This document shows, in pieces, positions 1-6,033 of a stretch of DNA of 6,033 nucleotides. Positions within the stretch are counted from its first letter, which is position 1, and each line of letters starts with the position of its first letter. Made by a program: the position numbers and the translations under genes. The notes below the pieces were generated by a model. It was not told the DNA's origin, did no database searches, and saw only the letters and a program-made list of their open reading frames with translations. The stretch comes from an uncultured Eubacteriales bacterium. GTDB lineage: Bacteria > Bacillota_A > Clostridia > Oscillospirales > Oscillospiraceae. Location of the stretch: contig USNH01000061.1 in assembly GCA_900556015.1 (NCBI GenBank), forward strand, positions 1 through 6,033, given 5' to 3'.

Positions 1-33
1 ATTGCCACGCCAGTCTGCGGACTGGCTCGCAAT
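1..33. repeat. Imperfect palindrome, possible dispersed intergenic repeat (may continue outside window)
   Basis: Bases 1-5 (ATTGC) pair with 29-33 (GCAAT), and bases 9-15 (GCCAGTC) pair with 20-26 (GACTGGC) around a TGCG loop; bases 6-8 and 27-28 form a small internal loop. The pairing is seen directly. The ends, of the type ATTGCCACGCCAGT and ACTGGCTCGCAATGACA, resemble short palindromic repeats that I recall being scattered between genes in several bacterial lineages, including gut Clostridia. That resemblance is from memory. The element lies downstream of the SpoIIQ-like gene, beyond its terminator candidate, and the window edge may cut it. A second small hairpin, 36-41 (CAGGCT) with 50-55 (AGCCTG), follows it and could belong to the same unit. 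Confidence 0.5.
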
Positions 34-59
34 GACAGGCTTTTTCGACAGCCTGCGGC

Positions 60-90
60 AAAGGGAGGAGCGCTCCGCGCTCCTCCCTTT
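60..90 (-). terminator. Strong stem-loop downstream of the SpoIIQ-like gene, probable terminator
   Basis: Bases 60-73 are a perfect reverse complement of 77-90, giving a 14-bp GC-rich stem with a 3-base loop (74-76). It begins 7 bases past the TAA of the peptidase gene. On the minus strand the 3' arm ends in only TTT before GCC, so the T-run is short and much of it is inside the stem. The structure is certain; its work as an efficient intrinsic terminator is inferred from position. It is nearly symmetric and could act on transcripts from either side. Confidence 0.65.
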
Positions 91-97
91 GTCCCGT

Positions 98-784
98 TTA
101 TTCCTCGCTGACGTACTCGTGGGGGTCGATCACCGCGCCGTCACGGCTGACAGAGAAGTGCAGGTGCGGGCCCATCTCGATCTCCGCCGCGGAGGTCGTG
201 CCCACGCAGCCGATCACGTCACCGGCGGACACGGTCTGCCCCTCCTCCACCGGCACGTCCTGCTGAAGACTGCTGTAACGGGTGGCGTAGCCGCCGTCGT
301 GCTGGATGACCACCGTTGTGCCCATCAGCTCGTCATCGGTGACGGACTGCACCACGCCGGAGGCGGCGGTTTTGACCGACGCGCCCTCGGCGGCCTGGAT
401 GTCGATGCCGTCGTGGGTGCGCCAGTCGGCCATGGTGGCGTCATACAGCAGTTCGGTCATGCTGAACACCGTCACCGTCTCGCCGCTGAGGGGCGACACC
501 ACCTGGGGCAGCAGCACCGACGGCTCGGTAATCTCCACCTCGGCGTCCGCCGCCGTGTCGATCTTCGGCTCAGGCAGCACCACCGGCGCGGGCTTGACCA
601 CCGGCGTGGTGGGCGTGTTGGGCTGCACGTCCACGGCGGGCGGCTCCTGCCTGACCTCCGTGCCCCGGTCGAACAGGGCGAAATATCCGACGATCCCGGC
701 GGCCAACAAACACAGAGCGAACACGATGTAGTAGCCCCGTCCGCCGAACATGGCCTTGATCCTGTTTGGTTCTTGTCTGCTCAT
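98..784 (-). CDS. Membrane-anchored M23 peptidase, SpoIIQ-like
   Basis: A 228-residue protein with a short basic N-terminus (residues 1-16), one membrane segment (about 18-38), a Pro/Val-rich linker (about 46-75) and a C-terminal LytM/M23 peptidase domain (about 95-225). The Zn-binding set is complete: H124 and D128 in HDGID, and H207 and H209 in the GPHLHF motif. Single-pass topology, length and extracellular M23 domain fit SpoIIQ, the forespore protein that pairs with SpoIIIAH across the intermembrane space during engulfment. B. subtilis SpoIIQ has lost the first zinc His, whereas clostridial SpoIIQ keeps it, and this protein is of the clostridial type. ATG at 784 is preceded by AGGAAAGG with 7 bases of spacing. 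The gene is separated from gpsA by a terminator and has its own sigma-F-like promoter candidate, which supports the sporulation reading. A general cell-wall hydrolase is the alternative: M23 assignment is near certain, SpoIIQ orthology probable. Confidence 0.9.
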   Translation of the reverse strand: MSRQEPNRIKAMFGGRGYYIVFALCLLAAGIVGYFALFDRGTEVRQEPPAVDVQPNTPTTPVVKPAPVVLPEPKIDTAADAEVEITEPSVLLPQVVSPLSGETVTVFSMTELLYDATMADWRTHDGIDIQAAEGASVKTAASGVVQSVTDDELMGTTVVIQHDGGYATRYSSLQQDVPVEEGQTVSAGDVIGCVGTTSAAEIEMGPHLHFSVSRDGAVIDPHEYVSEE

Positions 785-799
785 GCACTTGCCTTTCCT

Positions 800-839
800 G
801 GCGGGGCGACCCCGCCGCCGCCCCTTCCGGCGGGCGGCG
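800..839 (-). promoter_or_regulatory. GC-rich leader hairpins abutting the SpoIIQ-like gene's RBS
   Basis: Bases 800-806 (GGCGGGG) pair perfectly with 810-816 (CCCCGCC) around a 3-base loop. On the minus strand this hairpin ends directly against the ribosome binding site at 799-792. An alternative 7-bp stem pairs 813-819 with 833-839 and shares bases 813-816 with the first, so both cannot form at once. The pairings are seen; any effect on translation is inference, and GC-rich sequence folds readily by chance. Confidence 0.35.
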
Positions 840-848
840 CACCGTAAT

Positions 849-891
849 AAAAAGACCTCTGCCCGTATTGTCGCCGGACAGAGGTGTTTTT
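849..891 (-). terminator. Intrinsic terminator after gpsA, nearly symmetric (bidirectional)
   Basis: On the minus strand the arm ACCTCTG (885 down... read as CACCTCTG from 886) is answered by CAGAGGT (861-855), extended inward by a U-G pair (878/862) and three G-C pairs (877-875 with 863-865), leaving a 9-base loop (874-866). TTTTT follows at 853-849, and a matching A-run precedes the stem at 891-887. The stem begins about 24 bases past the gpsA TGA. The mirrored A and T runs would let it work in both directions, although no plus-strand gene is seen here. The loop holds the -10 element of the promoter candidate described separately. Confidence 0.85.
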
Positions 892-895
892 ATTC
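866..895 (-). promoter_or_regulatory. Candidate sigma-F-type forespore promoter for the SpoIIQ-like gene
   Basis: On the minus strand, GAATA (895-891) is followed after exactly 15 bases by GGCGACAATA (875-866). The sigma-F consensus, as I recall it from Bacillus, is GYWTA, 15 bases, GGNRANAMTW. The -10 element matches at every specified position and the -35 misses one weakly conserved base. Transcription would start near 860-858, leaving a leader of about 75 bases before the ATG at 784. B. subtilis spoIIQ is a sigma-F gene, so motif and gene agree. Sigma-G promoters are similar and cannot be excluded. The whole element lies within the gpsA terminator region. Confidence 0.5.
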
Positions 896-909
896 ACTTG
901 AAAGCGATG

Positions 910-1872
910 TCAATCCTCAAATTCCGCACGGAGGCCGCGGCGCAGCAGGCTTTGCAGCGCCGCCTGAGGGTCGGCGTGCTCGTAGAGGATGTCGTGCACG
1001 GCCCGGCAGATGGGCAGCTCCACGCCGTACTGACGGCCCAGCAGCATCAGGGCCTCCACGGTGTAGTAGCCCTCCGCCAGGCGGTGGAAATCCTGATGGC
1101 GGATAAACGCCTCGCCGAACTGGCGGTTGTGGCTGTACGGCGAGAACACGGTGGCCTCGTAATCGCCCAGGTGGCACAGGCCGTAGGCCGACAGCTCGCT
1201 GCCGCCCATGGCCTTGATGAGGCGGGCTACCTCCCGCGTGCCGCGGCTCATCAGCGCGCCTTTCAGGCTGGACATCTCCACACCGTCGAGAAACCCGGCG
1301 GCGATGCCCACCACGTTCTTGGCCGCCGCGCCTACCTCGTTGCCGATCATGTCGCCGCCGTAGTAAAAGCGGATCAGGTCGCTGGAAAACGCCTGCACCA
1401 GGCGGCGCTTCACGTCCTCCCTCTCGCTGTCGATGACCATGCAGTTGGGGATGCCGCGGTAGAACTCCTGCACGTGGCCCGGGCCAAGCCACACAGCCAC
1501 CGCGTTGGACGGGTGGAGACATTCGGCGGCGATCTGACTGAGGCGCTGGCCCGTGCCCATCTCCAGGCCCTTCATGCACAGCACCACGGTCTTGTCCCGC
1601 AGGGCCTGCATAGGTGCTTCCCCCAGCAGCGAGCGCAGGCTCTGCGAGCCGACGGAGATGATGACCGTCTCCGCGCTCTCAATGCCGTTCAGCTCCGTGG
1701 TCAGAGCCACGGAGGGCGGCAGCGTCAGCAGGTCGTTCTGCCGGGTGGCGAGAAAGGCCTGCATCTTGGGGGAGCTTTTGCGGCCATACAGCGTGACACG
1801 GTGGCCGATGCGGTCCAGATACCAGGTGATGAGCGAACCCCAGCGGCCACAGCCGATGACGAAAATATTCAT
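910..1872 (-). CDS. gpsA: Glycerol-3-phosphate dehydrogenase [NAD(P)+], divergent
   Basis: A 320-residue cytosolic enzyme that reduces DHAP to sn-glycerol-3-phosphate, the backbone precursor of phospholipids. The N-terminal Rossmann fold carries GCGRWG (residues 7-12) in place of the usual GAGSWG. Family signatures follow in order: ISVGSQ (72-77), MKGLE with K101, GPGHVQEF (130-137), AAKNVVGIAAG with catalytic-position K185 (183-193), MSRGTREV (208-215), GLCHLGD with D237, T241, and EGYYTVEAL (267-275). At the substrate-phosphate position bacterial homologues read SRNR and human GPD1 has R269; here it is SHNR, with His248. The nearby TCTS is also changed, to TVFS. ATG at 1872 has AAGGAG five bases upstream. 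The gene follows gpmI by 61 bases with a hairpin between, and ends at a strong terminator. Fold and family are clear; the altered pocket leaves some doubt about activity or substrate. Confidence 0.88.
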   Translation of the reverse strand: MNIFVIGCGRWGSLITWYLDRIGHRVTLYGRKSSPKMQAFLATRQNDLLTLPPSVALTTELNGIESAETVIISVGSQSLRSLLGEAPMQALRDKTVVLCMKGLEMGTGQRLSQIAAECLHPSNAVAVWLGPGHVQEFYRGIPNCMVIDSEREDVKRRLVQAFSSDLIRFYYGGDMIGNEVGAAAKNVVGIAAGFLDGVEMSSLKGALMSRGTREVARLIKAMGGSELSAYGLCHLGDYEATVFSPYSHNRQFGEAFIRHQDFHRLAEGYYTVEALMLLGRQYGVELPICRAVHDILYEHADPQAALQSLLRRGLRAEFED

Positions 1873-1888
1873 GGATACTCCTTCATTC

Positions 1889-1922
1889 CAAAAGACTTCC
1901 CGGAGCTTGCTCCGGGAAGTCT
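1889..1922 (-). terminator. Hairpin with short T-run between gpmI and gpsA (terminator or attenuator-like)
   Basis: Bases 1893-1905 pair perfectly with 1910-1922 (13 bp) around a 4-base loop, CAAG on the minus strand. The minus-strand sequence after the stem reads TCTTTTGG, so a run of four T closes the element. It begins 11 bases past the gpmI TAA. The gpsA ribosome binding site lies only about 5 bases beyond the T-run, leaving no space for a separate promoter. I infer a leaky terminator that lowers gpsA expression relative to the glycolytic genes, or a 3'-end stabiliser for the upstream message. Confidence 0.7.
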
Positions 1923-1933
1923 CCGTGGGTGCG

Positions 1934-3445
1934 TTATTTTACGATGAGCGTTTTGCCGTCCATCTCCGGCGGGCAGGCCAGGCCCATCACATCCAGAATG
2001 GTGGGCGCGATGTCCGCCAGCCGTCCGGGCCGCAGCTCCGTCCCCGCGCCGCAGAGGATAAACGGCACGAGGTTGGTGGTGTGGGCGGTCATGGGGCTGC
2101 CGTCGGGCTGCTTCATGTCCTCGGCGTTGCCGTGGTCCGCCGTGACCATGGCGATGCCGCCCATCTTCAGCGTGGCATCCACCACCCGGCCCACGCAGGT
2201 GTCCACCGTCTCCACGGCCTTGATGGCGGCCTCCAGCACGCCGGTGTGGCCCACCATGTCGCAGTTGGCGAAGTTGAGGATGATCACGTCATACGCGCCG
2301 GACTCGATGCGCTCCACGCACTTGTCGCAGACCTCGAAGGCACTCATCTCCGGCTGGAGGTCGTAGGTGGCCACCTTGGGAGAGGGGACGAGGACACGAT
2401 CCTCGCCGGGGTACTGCTTCTCCACGCCGCCGTTGAAGAAGAACGTGACGTGGGCGTATTTCTCCGTCTCGGCGATACGCAGCTGGGTCATGCCCATGCT
2501 GCTGAGGTACTCGCCCAGGCCGTTCTTCACGGCGATGCGCGGCCAGGCCACCCGCACGTTGGGCATGGAGGCATCATATTCCGTGTTGCACACGTAGGTG
2601 GTGGGGAAAAACTCACGGGCAAAGCCGTCGAAATCCGGGTCAACGATGGCGCGGGTGATCTCGCGGGCGCGGTCGGGCCGGTAGTTGAAGAAGATGATGC
2701 TGTCGTTGTCGCTGATCGTGCCGTCCGGGTCGATGACCACCGGCTCGACAAACTCGTCGGTGACGCCGTTGGCGTAGCTCTCCGTCACGGCGGCCACCGG
2801 GTCGCTATTGCGGTGGCCCTCGCCGTAGACCATGGCGTCATAGGCCATCTGCACCCGCTCCCAGCGCTTGTCGCGATCCATGGCGTAATAGCGGCCCATC
2901 ACGGTGGCGATCCTGCCCACGCCGAGCTGGGCGCACTTATCCTGCAATGCCTTCACGAAGTCCTTGCCGCTGGTGGGGGACACGTCCCGCCCGTCCAGGA
3001 AGCAGTGGACATACACCTTGGTCAGGCCCTTGTCCTTGGCCATTTGCAGCAGGGCAAACAGGTGCTCGATGTGGGAGTGTACGCCGCCGTCGGACAGCAG
3101 GCCGTACAGGTGCAGGCTGCTGTCGTTTTTCAGGCAGTCGTCCATGGCCTTGTTGTAGGCCTCGTTCTTGAAAAAGCTGCCGTCCTCGATGGCGCGGCTG
3201 ATGCGGGGCAGATCCTGGAACACCACGCGGCCTCCGCCGATGTTGGTGTGGCCCACCTCGCTGTTGCCCATCTGCCCGGCGGGCAGACCCACGTCCAGTC
3301 CGCTGGCGGACAGGGTGGTGTGGGCGTATTCCTTGAACAGCTTATCCAGCACCGGGGTGTTGGCCAGGGTGACGGCGTTGTCGTCCGCCGCCGGAGCGAG
3401 GCCGAAGCCGTCCATGATGATGAGAGTAGTGGGAGTTTTATTCAT
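1934..3445 (-). CDS. gpmI: 2,3-bisphosphoglycerate-independent phosphoglycerate mutase
   Basis: A 503-residue cytosolic glycolytic enzyme that interconverts 3- and 2-phosphoglycerate through a phosphoserine intermediate and two metal ions. It belongs to the alkaline phosphatase superfamily. Visible key residues are D12 in MDGFG, nucleophile S62 in MGNSEVGH, H123 in GVHSH, R153/D154 in DGRD, R256 and R259 in NYRPDR, K329 in ETEKYAH, D396 and H400 in NCDMVGH, D437/H438 in TADHGN, and H455 in TAHTTN. The set is complete and length is normal for the family. The reading frame stays open for 18 more codons upstream, but that part overlaps the tpiA end and looks nothing like GpmI. The start at 3445 gives the expected MNKTPTTLIIMDGFG opening and has an ideal ribosome binding site. 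It follows tpiA by 19 bases, so the two are co-transcribed. Confidence 0.97.
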   Translation of the reverse strand: MNKTPTTLIIMDGFGLAPAADDNAVTLANTPVLDKLFKEYAHTTLSASGLDVGLPAGQMGNSEVGHTNIGGGRVVFQDLPRISRAIEDGSFFKNEAYNKAMDDCLKNDSSLHLYGLLSDGGVHSHIEHLFALLQMAKDKGLTKVYVHCFLDGRDVSPTSGKDFVKALQDKCAQLGVGRIATVMGRYYAMDRDKRWERVQMAYDAMVYGEGHRNSDPVAAVTESYANGVTDEFVEPVVIDPDGTISDNDSIIFFNYRPDRAREITRAIVDPDFDGFAREFFPTTYVCNTEYDASMPNVRVAWPRIAVKNGLGEYLSSMGMTQLRIAETEKYAHVTFFFNGGVEKQYPGEDRVLVPSPKVATYDLQPEMSAFEVCDKCVERIESGAYDVIILNFANCDMVGHTGVLEAAIKAVETVDTCVGRVVDATLKMGGIAMVTADHGNAEDMKQPDGSPMTAHTTNLVPFILCGAGTELRPGRLADIAPTILDVMGLACPPEMDGKTLIVK

Positions 3446-3450
3446 GCCGA

Positions 3451-3458
3451 ACCTCCTT
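3451..3458 (-). promoter_or_regulatory. Ribosome binding site that fixes the gpmI start
   Basis: The minus strand reads AAGGAGGT followed by five bases and ATG at 3445. This near-perfect match to the 16S rRNA tail lies in the short gap between the tpiA stop and gpmI, and it rules out the longer in-frame start at 3499 inside tpiA. Confidence 0.9.
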
Positions 3459-3464
3459 GGCGCT

Positions 3465-4238
3465 TCAGTCCTGGTTGGCCGCGTTGATGATCTCCACAAA
3501 GTCCGCCGCGTTCAGCGCCGCGCCGCCGATGAGGCCGCCGTCGATGTCGGGCTGGCTCAGCAGCTCCGCCGCGTTGGCAGGCTTCATAGAGCCGCCGTAC
3601 TGGATGGTGATGGAGCGGGCGATGCGCGCACCGTACAGATGGCGCACGGTGGTGCGGATGAAGGTGCAGACCTCGGCGGCCTGCTCGGCGGTGGCGGTCT
3701 TGCCCGTGCCGATGGCCCACACCGGCTCGTAGGCGATGACGCACTTACGCAGCTTCTCGGCGGGCACGCCGGCCAGAGCGGACTTCACCTGCAGAGCGAT
3801 GAGCTCCATGGTGATGCCCAGCTCACGCTGCTCCAGCGTCTCGCCCACGCAGATGATGGGGTGCAGACCGGCCTCCAGGGCGGCCAGCACCTTGCGGTTC
3901 ACGGTGAAATCCGTCTCGCCGAAGTACTGGCGGCGCTCGGAGTGGCCGATGATGACGTACTTCACGCCCAGATCCTTCAGCATATCGGCGGACACCTCGC
4001 CGGTGTACGCGCCGGACTTCTCATAGAACACGTTCTGCGCACCCACGGACACGCGGGCGTCCTTGAACGCCTTAATGGCGGTGGAGATGTTGGCGGCGGG
4101 GACGCACACCACCACGTCGCACCACTTGGCCTTGGGCAGCAGGGCCTTCAGCTCCTCGGCGAATTTCTTCGTCTCGGTGGCGGTCTTGTTCATCTTCCAG
4201 TTGCCGGCGATGATGGTCTTACGGTATCTGCGATTCAT
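3465..4238 (-). CDS. tpiA: Triosephosphate isomerase
   Basis: A 257-residue TIM-barrel enzyme that interconverts dihydroxyacetone phosphate and glyceraldehyde-3-phosphate in glycolysis and gluconeogenesis. Catalytic residues are present: N13 and K15 in AGNWKMN, H99 in IGHSERR, and general base E171 in [11 protein letters not shown]. The flexible lid loop (about 172-180), the phosphate-gripping YGGS (214-217) and the GG pair at 238-239 are all in place. Length is typical for bacterial TPI. ATG at 4238 follows GAGGAG with a 9-base spacing, slightly long but acceptable, and gives a natural N-terminus. The 50-base gap to pgk is AT-rich and has no terminator; gpmI follows after 19 bases. Its product DHAP is the substrate of GpsA further downstream. 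Confidence 0.98.
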   Translation of the reverse strand: MNRRYRKTIIAGNWKMNKTATETKKFAEELKALLPKAKWCDVVVCVPAANISTAIKAFKDARVSVGAQNVFYEKSGAYTGEVSADMLKDLGVKYVIIGHSERRQYFGETDFTVNRKVLAALEAGLHPIICVGETLEQRELGITMELIALQVKSALAGVPAEKLRKCVIAYEPVWAIGTGKTATAEQAAEVCTFIRTTVRHLYGARIARSITIQYGGSMKPANAAELLSQPDIDGGLIGGAALNAADFVEIINAANQD

Positions 4239-4288
4239 AACTGTTTACTCCTCTGTCTTTTCATATATATTAAATGGGAAATATGCGC

Positions 4289-5482
4289 TTATTTATCCAG
4301 CAGGCAGGCCACGCCGGGCAGCTCCAGCCCCTCCAGGAACTCCAGAGACGCGCCGCCGCCGGTGCTGATGTGGGTGATCCTGTCGGCAAAGCCCATCTGC
4401 TCCACCGCCGCGGCGCTGTCGCCGCCGCCCACGATGGTGATAGCGCCGCTGTCGGCCAGCGCCTGGGCCATGGCCCGCGTGCCGGCGGCGAAGTTGTCGA
4501 ACTCAAACACGCCCATCGGGCCGTTCCACACCACCGTGCCCGCGCCGCGCACCGCGCCGCAGAAGGTCTTGATGGTGTCCGGGCCGATGTCCATGCCCTC
4601 CCAGCCCTCGGGGATAGCCATGGTGCTGACCACCTGGCGGTGGGCGTCGTTGGAGAAGTCGTCCGCCGCCACGGTGTCCGTGGGCAGCAGCAGCTGCACG
4701 CCGTTCTTCTTGGCCTTTTCGATCATATCCAAAGCGTAGTCCAGCTTGTCGTTTTCGCACAGGCTCTTGCCGATGCTGCCGCCCTGGGCCTTGGCAAAGG
4801 TGTAGGCCATGCCGCCGCCGATGATGACGGTGTCGGCCTTATCCAGCAGGTTGTTGATGACGCCGATCTTGTCGCTGACCTTCGCGCCGCCCAGCACCGC
4901 CACGAAGGGGCGCTTGGGGTCGTTCAGCGCGCCGCCCATGACCTCCAGCTCCTTGGCCACCAGCAGGCCGGACACGGCGGGCAGGTAGGCCGCCACACCA
5001 GCGGTGGAGGCGTGGGCGCGGTGCACCGTGCCGAAGGCATCGGACACGTACAGCTCCGCCATGCTGGCCAGCTCCTTGGCAAAGGCGGGGTCGTTCTTCT
5101 CCTCACGGGGGTCGAAGCGCAGGTTCTCCAGCAGCATGATCTGGCCGCCCTGCAATGCCGCGGCCTTGGCCTTGGCATCCTCGCCCACGATGTCCTTGGC
5201 GAAGATGACCTCCTGGCCCAGCAGCTGGCTCAGACGCTCCGCCACAGGGGCGAGGGTCAGCTTGGGCTTCCACTCACCCTTGGGCTTGCCCAGATGGGAG
5301 CAGGCGATGACCGCCGCGTTCCGCTCCAGCAGGTAGCGGATGGTGGGCAGCGCCGCCACGATGCGCTTATCACTGGTGATCGCGCCCGTCTCCTTGTCCT
5401 GGGGCACGTTGAAGTCGCAGCGCAGCAGGATCTTCTTTCCGGCGACGTCCACGTCGCGGATGGTCTTTTTGTTGTAATTCAT
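4289..5482 (-). CDS. pgk: Phosphoglycerate kinase
   Basis: A 397-residue monomeric, two-domain cytosolic kinase that transfers phosphate from 1,3-bisphosphoglycerate to ADP, yielding 3-phosphoglycerate and ATP. The N-terminal substrate domain shows RCDFNVP (21-27), R40, SHLGKPKG (62-69), LENLRF (118-123) and [12 protein letters not shown] (148-159). The C-terminal nucleotide domain shows [10 protein letters not shown] (198-207), WNGPMGVFE (319-327), VGGGDS (351-356) and STGGGASLE (373-381). Length and motif order are standard and no key residue is missing. ATG at 5482 has GAGAGGAG eight bases upstream. The gene starts 32 bases after the trmL stop and ends 50 bases before tpiA. Its usual partner gapA is not directly upstream, where trmL stands instead. 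Confidence 0.98.
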   Translation of the reverse strand: MNYNKKTIRDVDVAGKKILLRCDFNVPQDKETGAITSDKRIVAALPTIRYLLERNAAVIACSHLGKPKGEWKPKLTLAPVAERLSQLLGQEVIFAKDIVGEDAKAKAAALQGGQIMLLENLRFDPREEKNDPAFAKELASMAELYVSDAFGTVHRAHASTAGVAAYLPAVSGLLVAKELEVMGGALNDPKRPFVAVLGGAKVSDKIGVINNLLDKADTVIIGGGMAYTFAKAQGGSIGKSLCENDKLDYALDMIEKAKKNGVQLLLPTDTVAADDFSNDAHRQVVSTMAIPEGWEGMDIGPDTIKTFCGAVRGAGTVVWNGPMGVFEFDNFAAGTRAMAQALADSGAITIVGGGDSAAAVEQMGFADRITHISTGGGASLEFLEGLELPGVACLLDK

Positions 5483-5514
5483 ACGAAACGCTCCTCTCGC
5501 ATAAAAATCACGGT

Positions 5515-6012
5515 TTATACTATATGTTCCGCCATCTCACCCACGCCGGACAGACCGGGGAAGCCGTTCTGACGCAGCGCCTCATAGGTGAGGATGGCCA
5601 CGGAATTGCTCAGGTTCAGGCTGCGGGCCTCCGGGCGCATGGGCAGGCGGAGGCAGCGGTCGTAATGGGCCATGCGGAAGTCCTCCGGCAGGCCCGCCGT
5701 CTCCTTGCCGAACACCAGCCAGCAGTCCGGGGAGAACCGGGCCTGGGTGTAGTCCCGGGGCGCTTTGGTGGTGGCCAGCCACATATCCTCCGCTGCCTGG
5801 GGGTTGCGGCGGAAGAAGTCGTCCAGCCCGTCGTAGTCGTACACGTCCACCAGATGCCAGTAGTCCAGCCCGGCCCGCTTGACGGCCCGGTCGGAGATGT
5901 CGAAGCCCAGAGGGCGGATGAGGTGCAGGCTGCTGCCGGTGGCGGCGCAGGTGCGGGCGATGTTGCCGCAGTTCTGCGGTATCTCAGGCTCTACCAGTAC
6001 GATATGCAGCAT
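5515..6012 (-). CDS. trmL: tRNA (cytidine/uridine-34 2'-O)-methyltransferase
   Basis: A 165-residue SPOUT-class (TrmH/YibK type) methyltransferase that uses S-adenosylmethionine to methylate the 2'-OH of the wobble base 34 in certain tRNA-Leu species. The family signatures are clear: [19 protein letters not shown] (8-26), with the N14 and R20 positions conserved; FGKETAGLP (101-109) in the trefoil-knot region; and [18 protein letters not shown] (123-140), which forms the SAM-binding knot, followed by YEALRQ. Length is close to the E. coli protein (about 157), with a short C-terminal extension. ATG at 6012 gives the family's typical MLxIVLxEPEIP opening and there is no other in-frame start between it and the AGGAAGGAG site. 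The 11-base spacing from that site is rather long. It is the first gene seen on this strand; its promoter is outside the window. Confidence 0.94.
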   Translation of the reverse strand: MLHIVLVEPEIPQNCGNIARTCAATGSSLHLIRPLGFDISDRAVKRAGLDYWHLVDVYDYDGLDDFFRRNPQAAEDMWLATTKAPRDYTQARFSPDCWLVFGKETAGLPEDFRMAHYDRCLRLPMRPEARSLNLSNSVAILTYEALRQNGFPGLSGVGEMAEHIV

Positions 6013-6033
6013 ACGCGCCCCAACTCCTTCCTC

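Noticed and set aside
3446..3499. An 18-codon upstream extension of gpmI
   Set aside because: It overlaps the end of tpiA, resembles no GpmI N-terminus, and an ideal ribosome binding site precedes the inner ATG at 3445.
4258..4288. AT-rich spacer between pgk and tpiA as a tpiA promoter
   Set aside because: TAATAT-like strings occur, but no -35 element is visible at 16-18 bases upstream. The AT content contrasts with the genes, but that alone is not enough to call a promoter.
5483..5535. TATAGTATAAA-type string near the trmL stop as a pgk promoter
   Set aside because: A -10-like sequence is present at the end of trmL, but nothing like TTGACA lies at the right spacing, so I did not call it.
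766..5572. Very long open frames on the plus strand (about 766-1947, 1553-3487, 3168-4739, 4274-5572), as well as 2-847
   Set aside because: They lie opposite well-supported minus-strand genes. Their translations are rich in His, Gly, Ala and Arg without recognisable domains, as expected when GC-rich codons are read antisense.
1..6033. CRISPR arrays, tRNA or rRNA genes, transposases, phage or toxin-antitoxin genes
   Set aside because: No spaced direct repeats, structural RNA signatures or such coding regions were seen. All intergenic spaces are shorter than 130 bases and are accounted for above.

Overview
The window reads as a stretch of chromosome from a GC-rich, spore-forming Clostridia lineage, probably Oscillospiraceae or a relative. 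That placement is inferred from high GC in the genes, strong AGGAGG-type ribosome binding sites, a cofactor-independent phosphoglycerate mutase and a SpoIIQ-like sporulation peptidase. No taxonomic search could be run. All six genes are on the minus strand, so the biological order runs from high to low coordinates.

Reading 5'->3' on the minus strand: trmL (tRNA wobble 2'-O-methyltransferase, 6012-5515), pgk (5482-4289), tpiA (4238-3465), gpmI (3445-1934), a hairpin with a short T-run (1922-1890), gpsA (1872-910), a strong intrinsic terminator (891-849), and an M23 peptidase of SpoIIQ type (784-98). After that come a perfect 14-bp stem-loop (90-60) and a palindromic repeat at the window edge (33-1). 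Gaps from trmL through gpmI are 19 to 50 bases with no terminator, so these genes look co-transcribed. Every spacer is shorter than 130 bases.

Functionally, pgk, tpiA and gpmI form a lower-glycolysis block. TpiA interconverts DHAP and glyceraldehyde-3-phosphate, Pgk makes ATP from 1,3-bisphosphoglycerate, and GpmI converts 3-phosphoglycerate to 2-phosphoglycerate. Neither gapA nor eno is in the window. GpsA drains DHAP into glycerol-3-phosphate for phospholipid synthesis. It sits behind a hairpin and is somewhat divergent, with His where the phosphate-binding Arg is expected.

The most interesting region is the 125-base spacer between gpsA and the SpoIIQ-like gene. A sequence closely matching the forespore sigma-F promoter consensus lies inside the gpsA terminator, with its -10 element in the terminator loop. 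A transcript started there would lack the 5' arm of the hairpin, so the same bases could stop gpsA transcription and start the sporulation gene. I saw no wholly new multi-gene system; the rest is core metabolism.
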